A DNA stretch of 64,000 nucleotides from Duganella sp. CF402 (lineage in GTDB: Bacteria; Pseudomonadota; Gammaproteobacteria; Burkholderiales; Burkholderiaceae_D). The notes under the pieces were generated by a model. That model made no database searches. It had not been told where the DNA came from and saw only the letters and a list, made by a program, of their open reading frames with translations. The position numbers were made by a program, and so were the translations under genes. The stretch spans positions 2,648,262 through 2,712,261 of the forward strand of contig NZ_FOBG01000001.1 of the NCBI RefSeq assembly GCF_900109645.1. Direction: 5' to 3'. Shown here piece after piece: positions 46,860-56,735 of this stretch (the first letter of the stretch is position 1; each line of letters begins with the position of its first letter).

Positions 46860-48119
46860 ATGGAGACTAAGCAGCCGGGGGCAGAACGCCCGTGGTTCAT
46901 CGTGGTATTGCTGGCGCTGGGCCTGATGATTTCCTTCATCGACCGCACCAGTTTGTCATCGGCGCTGGCGGACCAGGGCTTTGTGCGCGAGTTCGGCCTG
47001 AGCAGCGTGGAGCGCGGCTGGCTGAATTCGGCCTTCTTCTGGTCCTACGGGCTGGTGCAGATGCCGATGGGCTGGCTGGTCGACCGCTACGGCGTGAAAT
47101 GGCCATACACCATCTGCTTCACCGTGTGGTGCTGCGCGGCGGCAGCCACCGGGCTGGTCGGCACGCTGGGGGCCTTGATCTTCATGCGGCTGCTGATCGG
47201 CGTGGCCGAAGGCATTGTGGTGCCGGCCACCTACCGCTACCTCGCCAACAATTTCGCCGAGAGCCAGAAAGGCACGGCGCTCGGCATCTTCTCCATCGGC
47301 GGCAAAATGGGGCCGGCATTGGGCGCGCCGATTGGCGCATGGATCATCGTCAACCATTCGTGGCAGGCGATGTTCATCAGTACCGGGCTGGTGGGCTTGC
47401 TGTGGCTGTGGCCCTGGCTGCGCAAGGTGCGCAATGATTTTCCAACGCAGGCGGAATTGGCGGAGCGGGTGCAGCGCGCAGCCTCCGTACCGCTGCGCAA
47501 CCTGCTGGCCAGTCCGGTGGTCTGGGGCGGGCTGCTGAATAATTTTTGCTACGCCTACTTCAACTTCTACTGCATGACGTGGATGCCGGCCTACCTGGTC
47601 GAGCAGCGCGGGCTGTCGCTGGAAAAATCGGGCCTGTACACCTTCTTCAGCTTCGTGGGCATCGCCGTGGTGGCGGCGCTGGCAGGCTGGGCGGCAGACC
47701 GGCTGATCGCGCGCGGACGCGACGCCGTCATCGTGCGCAAATCCTTCATCGTCGCCGGCTTCATCGGCGCCACCACGGTGCTGCTGGGCGCGTATGCCGA
47801 GAGCTTGCCGATGGCCCTGTTCTGGAACGTGGTCTCGCTCTCGCTGCTGGGGCTGGTCACCGCCAACAACCTCGCGCTGTGCAAGCTGACCCTGATACCG
47901 AAACAGGCGGTGGGCCTGAACACCGGCCTGCAGCAAGTAGCGACCAGCCTGGCGGGCGGCGTCTCGGCGAGCCTGTCCGGCTGGCTGCTGCACACCAGCG
48001 GCAGCTACGCCCTGCCGATGCAAGCCATCTTCATCTTCCTGCTGGTGGGCGCCGCCAGCACCATCATCCTGTTCCGCCGCAAATGGGCGCCGAAGGTGCT
48101 GGCGGCTACACAAGCTTAA
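46860..48119 (+). CDS. MFS transporter, anion:cation symporter type
   Basis: 419 residues, twelve membrane helices. LMISFIDRTSLSSAL (helix 1) and GWLVDRYGVKWPY between helices 2 and 3 are the MFS signature of the ACS family (GudP/ExuT/phthalate type), which imports organic acids. Convergent with the SBP gene; the two stop codons share TTAA bases. Context (tannase, Liv ABC) suggests uptake of an aromatic acid such as a hydroxybenzoate, but the substrate cannot be read from sequence. Confidence 0.88.
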   Translation: METKQPGAERPWFIVVLLALGLMISFIDRTSLSSALADQGFVREFGLSSVERGWLNSAFFWSYGLVQMPMGWLVDRYGVKWPYTICFTVWCCAAAATGLVGTLGALIFMRLLIGVAEGIVVPATYRYLANNFAESQKGTALGIFSIGGKMGPALGAPIGAWIIVNHSWQAMFISTGLVGLLWLWPWLRKVRNDFPTQAELAERVQRAASVPLRNLLASPVVWGGLLNNFCYAYFNFYCMTWMPAYLVEQRGLSLEKSGLYTFFSFVGIAVVAALAGWAADRLIARGRDAVIVRKSFIVAGFIGATTVLLGAYAESLPMALFWNVVSLSLLGLVTANNLALCKLTLIPKQAVGLNTGLQQVATSLAGGVSASLSGWLLHTSGSYALPMQAIFIFLLVGAASTIILFRRKWAPKVLAATQA

Positions 48120-49303
48120 GCGCCGGGGTCGCGGACTTTGTCGATTTTGTCGAATTCGACGTTGTACATGCCGCCGTTCACCTGCTCGGCCTTGCGGATG
48201 TAGACCGTCTGCACCATGTCGCGCGTGGCGGCGTCCAGTTCGACCGGGCCGCGCACGCTGGTCCACGACAGGCCCTTCATCGCCGCCAGCAATTTCTCGC
48301 CGTCGCTGTCGCCCTTGGTCCTGGCCAGCGCCAGGTACAGCAAGTGCATGCCGTCGTACGCACCCACCGAATGGAAGTTGGGACGCATGCCGTTGTTGGC
48401 TTTCTGGAAGGCCTCGACATACGCCTTGTTTTCCGGCGACGCATGCGCGGCCGAGTAATGATGGCTGCTCACCACGCCAGCCGATGCCGTGCCGATGCTG
48501 GCCATCAGGTCGTCATCGAGCACATCGCCGGTGCAGATCAACTGGATGCCGGCCGCCGCCAGTCCGCGATCGGTGAACTGCTTGAGCACCGCCGCGCCCT
48601 CGCCCGACGGCACGAACACAAACACCGCATCCGGCCTGGCATCCTTCACCCGCGCCAGAAACGGCGCATAGTCCGGATTACGCAGCGGCACGCGCAGCGA
48701 TTCGACGATCTTGCCGCCGCCCTTGGTAAAGCCGGCCACGAAAGTCTTTTCCGCATCCATGCCGGGACCGTAGTCGCTGACCAGCGTGACCACGTTGCGG
48801 ATCTTGTTCTTTGGCGCCCACTCGGCGATCGGCTGGGTGATCTGCGGCACGGTGAAGCCGCTGCGCACGATGAACGGCGATTTCTGCGGGATGATGGAAG
48901 TAGCCGCCGCCATCACGATCATCGGCACCTTGGCTTGCGTGGCCACCGGCGCGGTGGCCAGCGCCAGCGGCGTCAGGCCGAAGCCGGCCAGCACCTCGAC
49001 CTTGTCGCGCGACACCAGTTCCTGCGCCAGCCGCTTGGTCACGTCCGGCGCCACGCCGCCATCGTCCTTGAGGATGATTTCGATCTTGCGGCCGGCCACC
49101 GTGTCGCCGCGCTGTTGCAAGTACAGCTTGACCGCCGCCTCGACCTGCCGGCCGGTGGATGCAAACGGGCCGGACATGGGGATAATCAGTCCCACCTTGA
49201 GCGGCGTGCCGCCCGCCGCACTGGCCATGCCCGGCAACAAGGTGGCACCCGCAGCTGCCGCCGCGCCCAGCATCAGTTGGCGGCGTTGTTGGTTGATCGT
49301 CAT
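48116..49303 (-). CDS. ABC transporter substrate-binding protein, Liv type
   Basis: 395 residues with a twin-arginine-like start (NQQRRQLMLGAAAAAGATLLPG) ending in a signal cleavage near ASAAGG. KVGLIIPMSGPFASTGRQVEAA is the Leu/Ile/Val-binding fold start. Members acting on aromatic acids look the same. Downstream of livF with AAGGAG. Periplasmic. The ligand is not defined; context favours an aromatic compound over amino acids. Confidence 0.88.
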   Translation of the reverse strand: MTINQQRRQLMLGAAAAAGATLLPGMASAAGGTPLKVGLIIPMSGPFASTGRQVEAAVKLYLQQRGDTVAGRKIEIILKDDGGVAPDVTKRLAQELVSRDKVEVLAGFGLTPLALATAPVATQAKVPMIVMAAATSIIPQKSPFIVRSGFTVPQITQPIAEWAPKNKIRNVVTLVSDYGPGMDAEKTFVAGFTKGGGKIVESLRVPLRNPDYAPFLARVKDARPDAVFVFVPSGEGAAVLKQFTDRGLAAAGIQLICTGDVLDDDLMASIGTASAGVVSSHHYSAAHASPENKAYVEAFQKANNGMRPNFHSVGAYDGMHLLYLALARTKGDSDGEKLLAAMKGLSWTSVRGPVELDAATRDMVQTVYIRKAEQVNGGMYNVEFDKIDKVRDPGA

Positions 49304-49333
49304 TTTTGTCTCCTTTGTTGTTGTGATAAAAAC

Positions 49334-50035
49334 TCAAGCCACCGCGACCAGACGGTCCAGTGTATCCCCATCGGCCAGCAGGCTGGCGCTGTCCGATTCA
49401 TGCACAATGCGACCGCGATCGAGTACGATGGCGCGCTTGGTCAGCGACAAGGCCAGCCGCGCATGCTGTTCCACCACGATCACCGACAGCCCGCTGTCCT
49501 GCACCAGCCCGCGCACCACCTTCACCAGTTCTTGCACGATGATGGGCGCCAGGCCTTCCATCGGCTCATCCAGCAACAGCAGGCGCGGATTGGTCATCAA
49601 GGCGCGCGCGATGGCCAGCATCTGCTGCTCACCGCCGGACAGCTCGTTGCCCATGTTGCGGCGACGCTCTTCCAATCGCGGGAATACCCCATATACGCGC
49701 CGCAAGTCCCACGCGCCCGGCCGCGCCACCACCGTCAAGTGTTCTTCCACCGTCAGCGAGGGGAACATATGGCGCTCCTGCGGCACCCAGCCCAGCCCGA
49801 TGCGCGAACGCTTGTACGTGGGAACGCGCGCCAGGTCGGCGCCATCCCAGCGGATACTGCCGCGATGCAGGCGCGTCAAGCCCATCAGCGTGACCAGCAA
49901 GCTGGTCTTGCCGACGCCGTTGCGGCCCAGTAGTGCCAGGCTATCGCCCTCCTGCATCGACAGCGACACCTGTTCCAGCACCATAGCCTCGCCATACCCG
50001 GCGCTCACAGCGTCCAATGTCAGCAACTCATGCAT
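49334..50035 (-). CDS. livF: Liv-type ABC transporter ATPase F
   Basis: 233 residues. Walker A LLGRNGVGKTSLL, signature LSGGEQQMLAIARAL and Walker B RLLLLDEPMEGLAP. Overlaps the livG stop by eight bases. Partner of LivG and LivHM in high-affinity import. Confidence 0.92.
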   Translation of the reverse strand: MHELLTLDAVSAGYGEAMVLEQVSLSMQEGDSLALLGRNGVGKTSLLVTLMGLTRLHRGSIRWDGADLARVPTYKRSRIGLGWVPQERHMFPSLTVEEHLTVVARPGAWDLRRVYGVFPRLEERRRNMGNELSGGEQQMLAIARALMTNPRLLLLDEPMEGLAPIIVQELVKVVRGLVQDSGLSVIVVEQHARLALSLTKRAIVLDRGRIVHESDSASLLADGDTLDRLVAVA

Positions 50036-50792
50036 GTTCGCCCTCCCCCAGGTAGACTTCCTTCACGCGCGGATCGGCCGCGATTTCCGCCGGTGTGCCT
50101 TCGGTCAGCACGCGCCCGCCGACCAGCACCGTGATACGGTCGGCAAAGCGGAACACCAGCCCCATGTCGTGCTCGATGAACAGCACCGTGACGTCGCGCG
50201 GCAGCTGCGCGATCACCTCGAACAATTCGCGGCTTTCGGCCGCCGGGATGCCGGCCGCCGGTTCATCCAGCAGCAGGATGGCCGGCCTGGTCGCCAGCGC
50301 CAGCGCGATCTCCACCAGCCGCTGCTTGCCGTAGGCGAGGCTGCGCGTGATGTGATTGGCTTCCGCCGTCAGCTTCAGGCTGGCCAGCAGCAGCATCGCT
50401 TCATCGACGGCATCCTTCTGGCTGGCCACGGTCTGGTACCAGCGCCGCTGCAAGCCGCGCCGCTCGCTGACCGCCAGCACCACCGACTCCAGCACCGTCA
50501 AACCGGCAAACAGGGTGTTGATCTGGAAGGTGCGCGTCATGCCGAGCTGTACCCGGGTGTGCTGCGGCAGCGCGGTGATATCGGTATCGCCGAGCCACAC
50601 CTTGCCGCCGCTCGGCAGCAAGGCGCCTGTCAGCAGGTTGACGAAAGTGGTCTTGCCCGCGCCGTTGGGACCGATCAGCGCGTGGCGCGTGCCCGGCTGG
50701 AAATTCAGACTGACGTCGCTGTTGGCGGCAAAGCTGCCCCAACGCTTGGACAGCGCTTCCGTGCGCAATGTGCGCAGCGCGATGGCGCTCAT
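50028..50792 (-). CDS. livG: Liv-type ABC transporter ATPase G
   Basis: 254 residues. Walker A LIGPNGAGKTTFVNLL, the signature segment SLAYGKQRLVEIALAL (LSxGQ replaced by LAYGKQ, as in LivG) and Walker B AILLLDEPAAGI. The C-terminal LivG extension ends with VKEVYLGEG. ATGA overlap with livM. Confidence 0.92.
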   Translation of the reverse strand: MSAIALRTLRTEALSKRWGSFAANSDVSLNFQPGTRHALIGPNGAGKTTFVNLLTGALLPSGGKVWLGDTDITALPQHTRVQLGMTRTFQINTLFAGLTVLESVVLAVSERRGLQRRWYQTVASQKDAVDEAMLLLASLKLTAEANHITRSLAYGKQRLVEIALALATRPAILLLDEPAAGIPAAESRELFEVIAQLPRDVTVLFIEHDMGLVFRFADRITVLVGGRVLTEGTPAEIAADPRVKEVYLGEGEHA

Positions 50793-51778
50793 GGCTGCTC
50801 CTTTCGCAATCGTTCCAGTCCGCCCAGCACACCGCCGCGCGCAAACAGCACAATCAGCACCAGCAACAAGCCCATGTAGAACTGCCAGTAGGCCGGATCG
50901 AGGCCCGAGATGTAATCCTGCGCCACCATGAACACGGTAGCGCCGACCAGTGCGCCGTACAGGCGGCCAGTCCCGCCCAGCACCAGGATAATCATCAACT
51001 CGGCGGAGCGCGGGAAGCTCAGCACATCCAGCGCCACGAACTGCGTGGTTTGCGCCAGCAGCGCGCCAGCCACGCCGGCCACCGCCGCGCTGATGGTGTA
51101 GGCCGCGCGCAAGCGGCGGTTGACGTCCACGCCCAGCGCCGGCATGCGCCGTCCGCCTTCGCGTATGCCCATCAAGCTCAGACCGAACGGCGACTGCACC
51201 AAGCGGCGCAGCAGCACGAACAACAGGAACAGCACGGACAGGCTGTAGAAGAAGGCCGTCCTGCCATCCAGCCCGAACTCGAACCGGCCGAACACTTTGC
51301 CGACCATCATGCCGGACAAGCCGTCCACGCCGCCGGTGATGAAGGCCGCCTTGTTGGCCGCCTCGTACAGCATCAGGCCGATGCCGAGCGTGACCATCAG
51401 CCGCGCCAGGTCCTGCCCGCGCACCACCAGAAAGCTGGTGATGAAGCCGAACAGCGCCGCCGCAGCAGCCGCCAGCAGCAGCCCGCTCAGCGGTTCGCCC
51501 CAGCCATGCACCGACAGCAGCCCTGCGGTGTAAGCACCCAGCCCGAAATACGCCGCATGGCCGAGCGAGACGATGCCCGCATAACCGAGTATCACATCGA
51601 GCGACAACGCAAACAGGCCGACGATCATGATCTGGCTCAGCAGCACCAGATAATTATTGAAGGCGAAATACGCCGCCAGCGGCAGCAGCCAGAACACGAT
51701 TTCGGCCGGTCGCCAGCGGCCATCGGCAAGGCGCGGCTTCACGGTGGCCATCGCCACCGGCTCATGCATTGCGCTCAT
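50789..51778 (-). CDS. livM: Liv-type ABC transporter permease M
   Basis: 329 residues from an ATG overlapping the livH stop (ATGA); the longer frame is inside livH. About ten membrane helices, with SLDVILGYAGIVSLGHAAYFGLGAYTAG, the LivM signature loop, and the EAA-like coupling region around GIREGGRRMPALGVD. Confidence 0.9.
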   Translation of the reverse strand: MSAMHEPVAMATVKPRLADGRWRPAEIVFWLLPLAAYFAFNNYLVLLSQIMIVGLFALSLDVILGYAGIVSLGHAAYFGLGAYTAGLLSVHGWGEPLSGLLLAAAAAALFGFITSFLVVRGQDLARLMVTLGIGLMLYEAANKAAFITGGVDGLSGMMVGKVFGRFEFGLDGRTAFFYSLSVLFLLFVLLRRLVQSPFGLSLMGIREGGRRMPALGVDVNRRLRAAYTISAAVAGVAGALLAQTTQFVALDVLSFPRSAELMIILVLGGTGRLYGALVGATVFMVAQDYISGLDPAYWQFYMGLLLVLIVLFARGGVLGGLERLRKEQP

Positions 51779-52641
51779 GCTTTCCTCCGTACCAGGCCGA
51801 ATGGGAAGGCGATCAGCAGCACCACCATCAGCGCGTAGATCACGAATGCGCCAACCTGCGGCACGTAGTATTTGCCGGCCACATCGCACACGCCGAGGAT
51901 CAGCGCGGCAATCAGCGGCCCCTTGATGGTGCCCGCACCGCCGACCGCCACCACGAGCAGGAAGTACACCATGTACTTGACCGGGAAGCTCGGATCGAGC
52001 CCCAGCACATCGACACCCAGCGCGCCGCCCAGCCCGGCCAGGCCGGAGCCCAGCGCAAACGTCAGGCTGAATACGCGGCCGACGTTGATGCCAAGACCGG
52101 CTGCCGCCGTCTGGTTATCGACCGAGGCGCGGATCTGCGCGCCAAAGCGGGTGCGCTCGATCAGCAGCCACAGCGCGACCGTCACCAGCACCACCGCGCC
52201 GATCAGGAACATCCGATAGGCGCCCACCTCGATGCCCGGCAGCGCCACCTGCCCGCGCAAGGCTTCCGGCAAGCTCACCGGCTGCGGGCTGGGCCCGAAC
52301 AGGAAAGTCGCGCCGGCCACCGACATGAACGTCAGGCCGATCGAGAACAGCACCTGATCCAGATGGGTGGCGCGATACAGGCGGCGGTACAGCGTGCGTT
52401 CCAGCAGCCAGCCCACCGCTGCCGCCGCCGCGAAGGCCAGCGGCAGCGTCGCCAGAAACGGCAGCCCGCCGCGCGTCAGCAGCACCACGCACACGTAGCC
52501 GCCCAGCATGGCAAACGCGCCATGCGCAAGGTTCACGAAATTCATCAGGCCCATCGTCACGGAGAGCCCGACCCCGATTAAAAACAGCAGGCTGCCATAC
52601 GCCACGCCATCAAACAACACGCCCAGCATATTTGCCAGCAT
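51775..52641 (-). CDS. livH: Liv-type ABC transporter permease H
   Basis: 288 residues, eight or nine membrane helices. GLMNFVNLAHGAFAMLGGYV is the LivH signature, with the EAA-like loop RASVDNQTAAAGLGINV. Starts 15 bases after the TonB-dependent receptor stop, so it is likely co-transcribed with it. Confidence 0.9.
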   Translation of the reverse strand: MLANMLGVLFDGVAYGSLLFLIGVGLSVTMGLMNFVNLAHGAFAMLGGYVCVVLLTRGGLPFLATLPLAFAAAAAVGWLLERTLYRRLYRATHLDQVLFSIGLTFMSVAGATFLFGPSPQPVSLPEALRGQVALPGIEVGAYRMFLIGAVVLVTVALWLLIERTRFGAQIRASVDNQTAAAGLGINVGRVFSLTFALGSGLAGLGGALGVDVLGLDPSFPVKYMVYFLLVVAVGGAGTIKGPLIAALILGVCDVAGKYYVPQVGAFVIYALMVVLLIAFPFGLVRRKA

Positions 52642-52656
52642 TGCTCGCCCTCCCCG

Positions 52657-54816
52657 TCAGAACTGGGCGCTCAAGCGCACGCCATAGAAGCGCGGCGCGC
52701 TGACCGAGTAGTCGTTGTTGCCGCCGACCGCCGTGATCTGCACCTTGTCCTCCAGATTGTTGACGTAGGCCTGGACCGTGTAGCGGCCGTCCGCCGTGGT
52801 GTAGCTGGCGCTCAGGTCGGTGCGGCTGAAGGCTTTCTGCTTGTATTGCACCGCGCCGACGAAATCGCTGACCAGATAGCTGGCGCTGTAGCGGGTGCCC
52901 ACCGTGGTCCTGATGCGGCCGCCGTCAGCCAGCGGCCAGTTGTGGTTCCACGACAGCGTCACCACCGAGGACGGCGTCTTGTCCAGCGACTTGCCGGCCC
53001 AGTCCACGTTCTGCATCAGGCCGGCCTTGAAGCGCTTGTACTCGGAGTGCGCAAACACCAGCGAGGCGCGTACCGTGTCTTGCGCGCCCGGCTTGTAGGT
53101 CAGCTCGTTTTCCCAGCCGTAGATGGTGGCTGGCACCGAGCGCGTGTAGATCACGAAGTTGCCGGCGATGTTGGCCAGGCTGCTGATCTGGTCCTTGGCG
53201 TAGTCGTAGTAGTACAGGTCGGAATTGAATTGCAGGTTGGGCGCCAGGCGGCCCTTGTAGCCCAGCTCGTAGGCGGTCAGCTTTTCCGGCTCATACGGCG
53301 CGGTGCCGTGCGCCACCGGGTCGAAGTCGTTGAAGCCGCCCGGCTTGTAGCCGGTGGCGATGGCGCCAAACAGCAGCTGCTCCGGCGTCATCTGGAAATT
53401 CAAACCGGCGCGGTAAGTATTGACGCTGGCGCTCTGGTGACCGTTGTTGGCGCCGCCGATGCAATCTTCCAGCGCGTTGGTGCAAGTTGGCACCGGGCCG
53501 GCGGCAAAGGTGCCGACGCGGTCGGTGGTGTCCTTGGAACGGCGCGCGCCCAGCAGCACCGACCAGCGGCTATTCAACGCATACGTCGCCTGCCCGAACA
53601 CGCCGCTCGACTTGTGCTCGGTGGTGTTGACCGGATCGATGCCGTTGACGCTGGCCGCTACAGTCGGCGTGGCCACCGGTGCATTGAGATAGTGATCGCT
53701 TTCGTTCACCGTCTCATCGCTGTAATTGAGGCCCGCCACCCAGCTCAGCGCCTGCGGGTTGGTGACGGCAAAGCGCAACTCGTGCGAGTTCTCCTTGACG
53801 TTGCCGCGATACAGGCGCCACGCATACTGGTTGCCGTTGGTGGCCGGATCATAGGTGGACGAGCTGCGGTCGTTGGAGGTGAACTTGCTGAACGACGCCA
53901 CGTAGGTCATCGCCACGCCATTCAGCTCCGTGTTGAACTCGCCGTTGTAGCGGTGGTAGTCCTCGTCGATCTTGCCGCCGAACGGATTGGCGAACACCCG
54001 CAACTGGTCCTTGCCGGACTTGTTGTCCGCATCCGCGATCCCGGGCACGGTGCTGAAGCCGATGCCCGACACCGTGGCCGCCGTGGTCGACAACAGCAGG
54101 TTGGTGGCCGGCGCCAGCTTGAACAAAGCGCTCAGGCGCACGGCGCGGTCCTTCTGGTCATTGCGGGCCTCGCCGCCGCCGGCCGGTTGCAAATAGCCGT
54201 CGCGGTCATTGCTGTTGGCGGCCACGCGGATCGCCACGCTGTCCGACAATTCCTTGTTGACCATGCCCTCGAGACGGCGCGTGTTGTAGTTGCCCAGCTC
54301 CAGCTGCGCCGAAGCCGCATCGTCGAACTGCGGCCTGGCGGTGATGACATTGACCGCGCCGCCGGTGGTGCTCTTGCCGTACAGCGTGCCTTGCGGGCCG
54401 CGCAGCACTTCCACGTGGTCGATATCGAAGAAGCTCAGACCCTGCGCCACCGGGCGGCTGATCGCCACGTCGTCGACGTTGAAGGACACGCCCGGCAAGC
54501 CCTTGGAGGTGGTGTCGGTGGTGGTCACGCCACGGATATTGATGTTGACGCCGAATCCGTCGCGGCCCATCACCACGCCGGGTGCGACATTGCCGATATC
54601 GGCCACACTGACCACGCCGCGCGTTTTCAGTTCATCATTGGAAATGGCGGTCACCGCCAGCGGCACGGTCGACGAGGACTCGGCCACGCGGCGTGCCTTG
54701 ATGATGACGGTTTCAAGCTGGTCGTCGGTCTGTGCCGCCGCGTTCAGGCAATAGCCCACCAGTAAGAGTTGGATGGCCCGTGCAATCGGGCGTTGTTGCA
54801 GGCAGTTCGTGTTCAC
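52657..54816 (-). CDS. TonB-dependent outer-membrane receptor
   Basis: 719 residues from a GTG with GGAGA upstream. A signal peptide (LLLVGYCLNAAAQ) is followed by a TonB-box-like ETVIIKA, the plug domain (about 45-150: GVVSVADIGNVAPGVV, NINIRGVTTTD, VEVLRGPQGTLYGKSTTGG) and a 22-strand barrel ending in F (RFYGVRLSAQF). No FecA-type signalling extension. Its iron-type family is broad; context with two tannase-like enzymes and a Liv importer suggests a polyphenol or aromatic ester ligand. No Fur box upstream. Confidence 0.9.
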   Translation of the reverse strand: MNTNCLQQRPIARAIQLLLVGYCLNAAAQTDDQLETVIIKARRVAESSSTVPLAVTAISNDELKTRGVVSVADIGNVAPGVVMGRDGFGVNINIRGVTTTDTTSKGLPGVSFNVDDVAISRPVAQGLSFFDIDHVEVLRGPQGTLYGKSTTGGAVNVITARPQFDDAASAQLELGNYNTRRLEGMVNKELSDSVAIRVAANSNDRDGYLQPAGGGEARNDQKDRAVRLSALFKLAPATNLLLSTTAATVSGIGFSTVPGIADADNKSGKDQLRVFANPFGGKIDEDYHRYNGEFNTELNGVAMTYVASFSKFTSNDRSSSTYDPATNGNQYAWRLYRGNVKENSHELRFAVTNPQALSWVAGLNYSDETVNESDHYLNAPVATPTVAASVNGIDPVNTTEHKSSGVFGQATYALNSRWSVLLGARRSKDTTDRVGTFAAGPVPTCTNALEDCIGGANNGHQSASVNTYRAGLNFQMTPEQLLFGAIATGYKPGGFNDFDPVAHGTAPYEPEKLTAYELGYKGRLAPNLQFNSDLYYYDYAKDQISSLANIAGNFVIYTRSVPATIYGWENELTYKPGAQDTVRASLVFAHSEYKRFKAGLMQNVDWAGKSLDKTPSSVVTLSWNHNWPLADGGRIRTTVGTRYSASYLVSDFVGAVQYKQKAFSRTDLSASYTTADGRYTVQAYVNNLEDKVQITAVGGNNDYSVSAPRFYGVRLSAQF

Positions 54817-55038
54817 GCTTATCGTCTCCGTTATATTTATTTGTCAACAGCGAGGTCGATTCTGGCGAAGTGGCGAAAGCGATGGTGCGAAAAGCGCCGC
54901 TGTTGCGCGCTAATCTGCTTATCGGTGTCGCCCTGTTCGATAAGCAAACTGGAACGGCGGAGCGGTGCCAAAGCAACCCTGCCGAACACCCTCAGGACCA
55001 TACTGCAAGAGTGAAAAATCGATAAACTGGAGACCTGA

Positions 55039-56646
55039 ATGATCAAGACGCGCACGTATTTTGTTCTGCTGCTGGTACTTATTTTCGGCCCCGCGCTGAA
55101 GCTCGCCCAAGCGGCGGAACTGGGGGTGGTGCGACCGACGCAAAACTGCAACAAGCTGTTGCAACTGGACCTCACCGAGATCGGCGGTGCCGGCAGCCGC
55201 ATCACCACGGCGCAGGAAACCAGCAAGGACGGCGTGACGGTATGCGCAGTCGAAGGCACGCTGGCGCCCAGCATCGGCTTCGTGGTGCAACTGCCGGTGC
55301 AAACCTGGACCCAGCGCTACCTGCAACTGGGTTGCGGCGGCCTGTGCGGGCGCGCCTCGCTGGATGTGGCCGCCGCCGATGGCTGCGTCCCGCTCACGGC
55401 CGGTGGCTTCGTCACCGCCGCCAGCGACATGGGCCATCGCGGCATGGGCGGCGACTTTGGCCAGGATCCGCAAAAGCGCGCCGACTTTGCCTATCGCGGC
55501 GTGCACCTGACCGCCGTGGCGGCCAAGAAGCTGATCCGCGCCTATTACGGCCAGGCGCCGCGCTACAGCTATTTCAACGGCTGCTCGGACGGCGGCCGCG
55601 AGGCATTGGTGGAAGCGCAGCGCTACCCTGACGATTTCAACGGCATCATCGCCGGCGCCCCGGCCATGAATTTCCAGGTGCAGAACAGCCTGTACCACGG
55701 CTGGCAAGCGCGCTCGAACAGCGACGGGCAAGGCAAGGCCATCCTCACCGCCGCGCGCCTGCCGTTGCTGCATGCGGCCGTGCTGAAACAGTGCGATGCA
55801 CTGGACGGCCAGTCCGACGGCCTGATCGCCGACCCGCGCGCCTGCCGCTTCGACCCGGCGCCGCTGCAATGCGCCGACGGCCAGCCCGGCGCCGACTGCC
55901 TCGGCGCGGCCGAAGTGGACGCTGCACGCAAGCTGTACGACGGTCCGCGCGACGCCGCCACCGGCCAGCGACTGACCGCCGGCGGCCCGCAACCGGGTTC
56001 CGAACTGTCGTGGGCCGGCGTGTTCGTGCCACGCTCGGCCAATGAGCCCATCTTCAGCGAGCGCATCGCCCTGGACGCGCTGCGCAACCTCGTGTTCGAG
56101 ACCAACCCGGCCGCGTCCTACAGTTTGAAAGACCTGGCGTTCGACCTGGCCACCTTCCAGCGCCTGACGCCACTGCATGCCTTGTACGATGCAACCAATC
56201 CCGACTTGTCGGCCTTTGCCAAGGCTGGCGGCAAACTGATCCTGTGGCATGGCTGGTCCGACCCACACATCTCGCCGCTCAACACCATCGCCTATCACGA
56301 GGCGGTGCAAGCCTATATGGGCAAGGAGCAGGCGGCGGCGTTTGAGCGCCTGTACCTGCTGCCGGGCGTCTACCATTGCGGCGGCGGCGAAGGCCCGAGC
56401 GCCATCGACCTGCTGACGCCGGCGATGCGCTGGGTTGAAGGCCAGCAAGCGCCACAGGGCGTGGTGGCCAGCCAGTCCAACCGTTCGCGCCCGGTGTTCC
56501 CGTACCCGCTGCAGGCGCGCTACGACGGCGCTGGCCATCCGGATGCGGCGGCCAGCTACCAGCCGGCCGCGCCGGCCGCCAGCTATGCCTCTCCGGCCTG
56601 GGCGGGTTCCGGTTTCTACGCGCCCTACGCGCCGTACAACAAGTAA
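55039..56646 (+). CDS. Secreted tannase/feruloyl esterase family enzyme
   Basis: 535 residues with a Sec signal (AQAAELG). Nucleophile Ser183 sits in FNGCSDGGREALV. The acid lies in LWHGWSDPHISPLN and the base in PGVYHCGGGEG, so the CS-D-HC arrangement (cysteines next to Ser and His paired as disulfide) of the fungal-type tannase/feruloyl esterase family is visible. It should hydrolyse esters of gallic, ferulic or similar acids in the periplasm or outside the cell. Divergent from the TonB receptor. Confidence 0.92.
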   Translation: MIKTRTYFVLLLVLIFGPALKLAQAAELGVVRPTQNCNKLLQLDLTEIGGAGSRITTAQETSKDGVTVCAVEGTLAPSIGFVVQLPVQTWTQRYLQLGCGGLCGRASLDVAAADGCVPLTAGGFVTAASDMGHRGMGGDFGQDPQKRADFAYRGVHLTAVAAKKLIRAYYGQAPRYSYFNGCSDGGREALVEAQRYPDDFNGIIAGAPAMNFQVQNSLYHGWQARSNSDGQGKAILTAARLPLLHAAVLKQCDALDGQSDGLIADPRACRFDPAPLQCADGQPGADCLGAAEVDAARKLYDGPRDAATGQRLTAGGPQPGSELSWAGVFVPRSANEPIFSERIALDALRNLVFETNPAASYSLKDLAFDLATFQRLTPLHALYDATNPDLSAFAKAGGKLILWHGWSDPHISPLNTIAYHEAVQAYMGKEQAAAFERLYLLPGVYHCGGGEGPSAIDLLTPAMRWVEGQQAPQGVVASQSNRSRPVFPYPLQARYDGAGHPDAAASYQPAAPAASYASPAWAGSGFYAPYAPYNK

Positions 56647-56735
56647 GAAAACCACAGCCCCGGCCTGCGGAGCGCGGCCGGCCGGGCGACTGAGCTATAC
56701 TGGTGCCTCCCACGCATGGCGGGTGAGGAACCAAG

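Noticed and set aside
54713..54976. 87-codon frame upstream of the TonB receptor
   Set aside because: No ribosome site or family resemblance, and it lies in the divergent promoter region.
54919..56655. 578-codon open frame antisense to the tannase gene
   Set aside because: Low-complexity Arg/Ala/Gly translation without domains; the sense frame has a signal peptide and the catalytic CS-D-HC motif.
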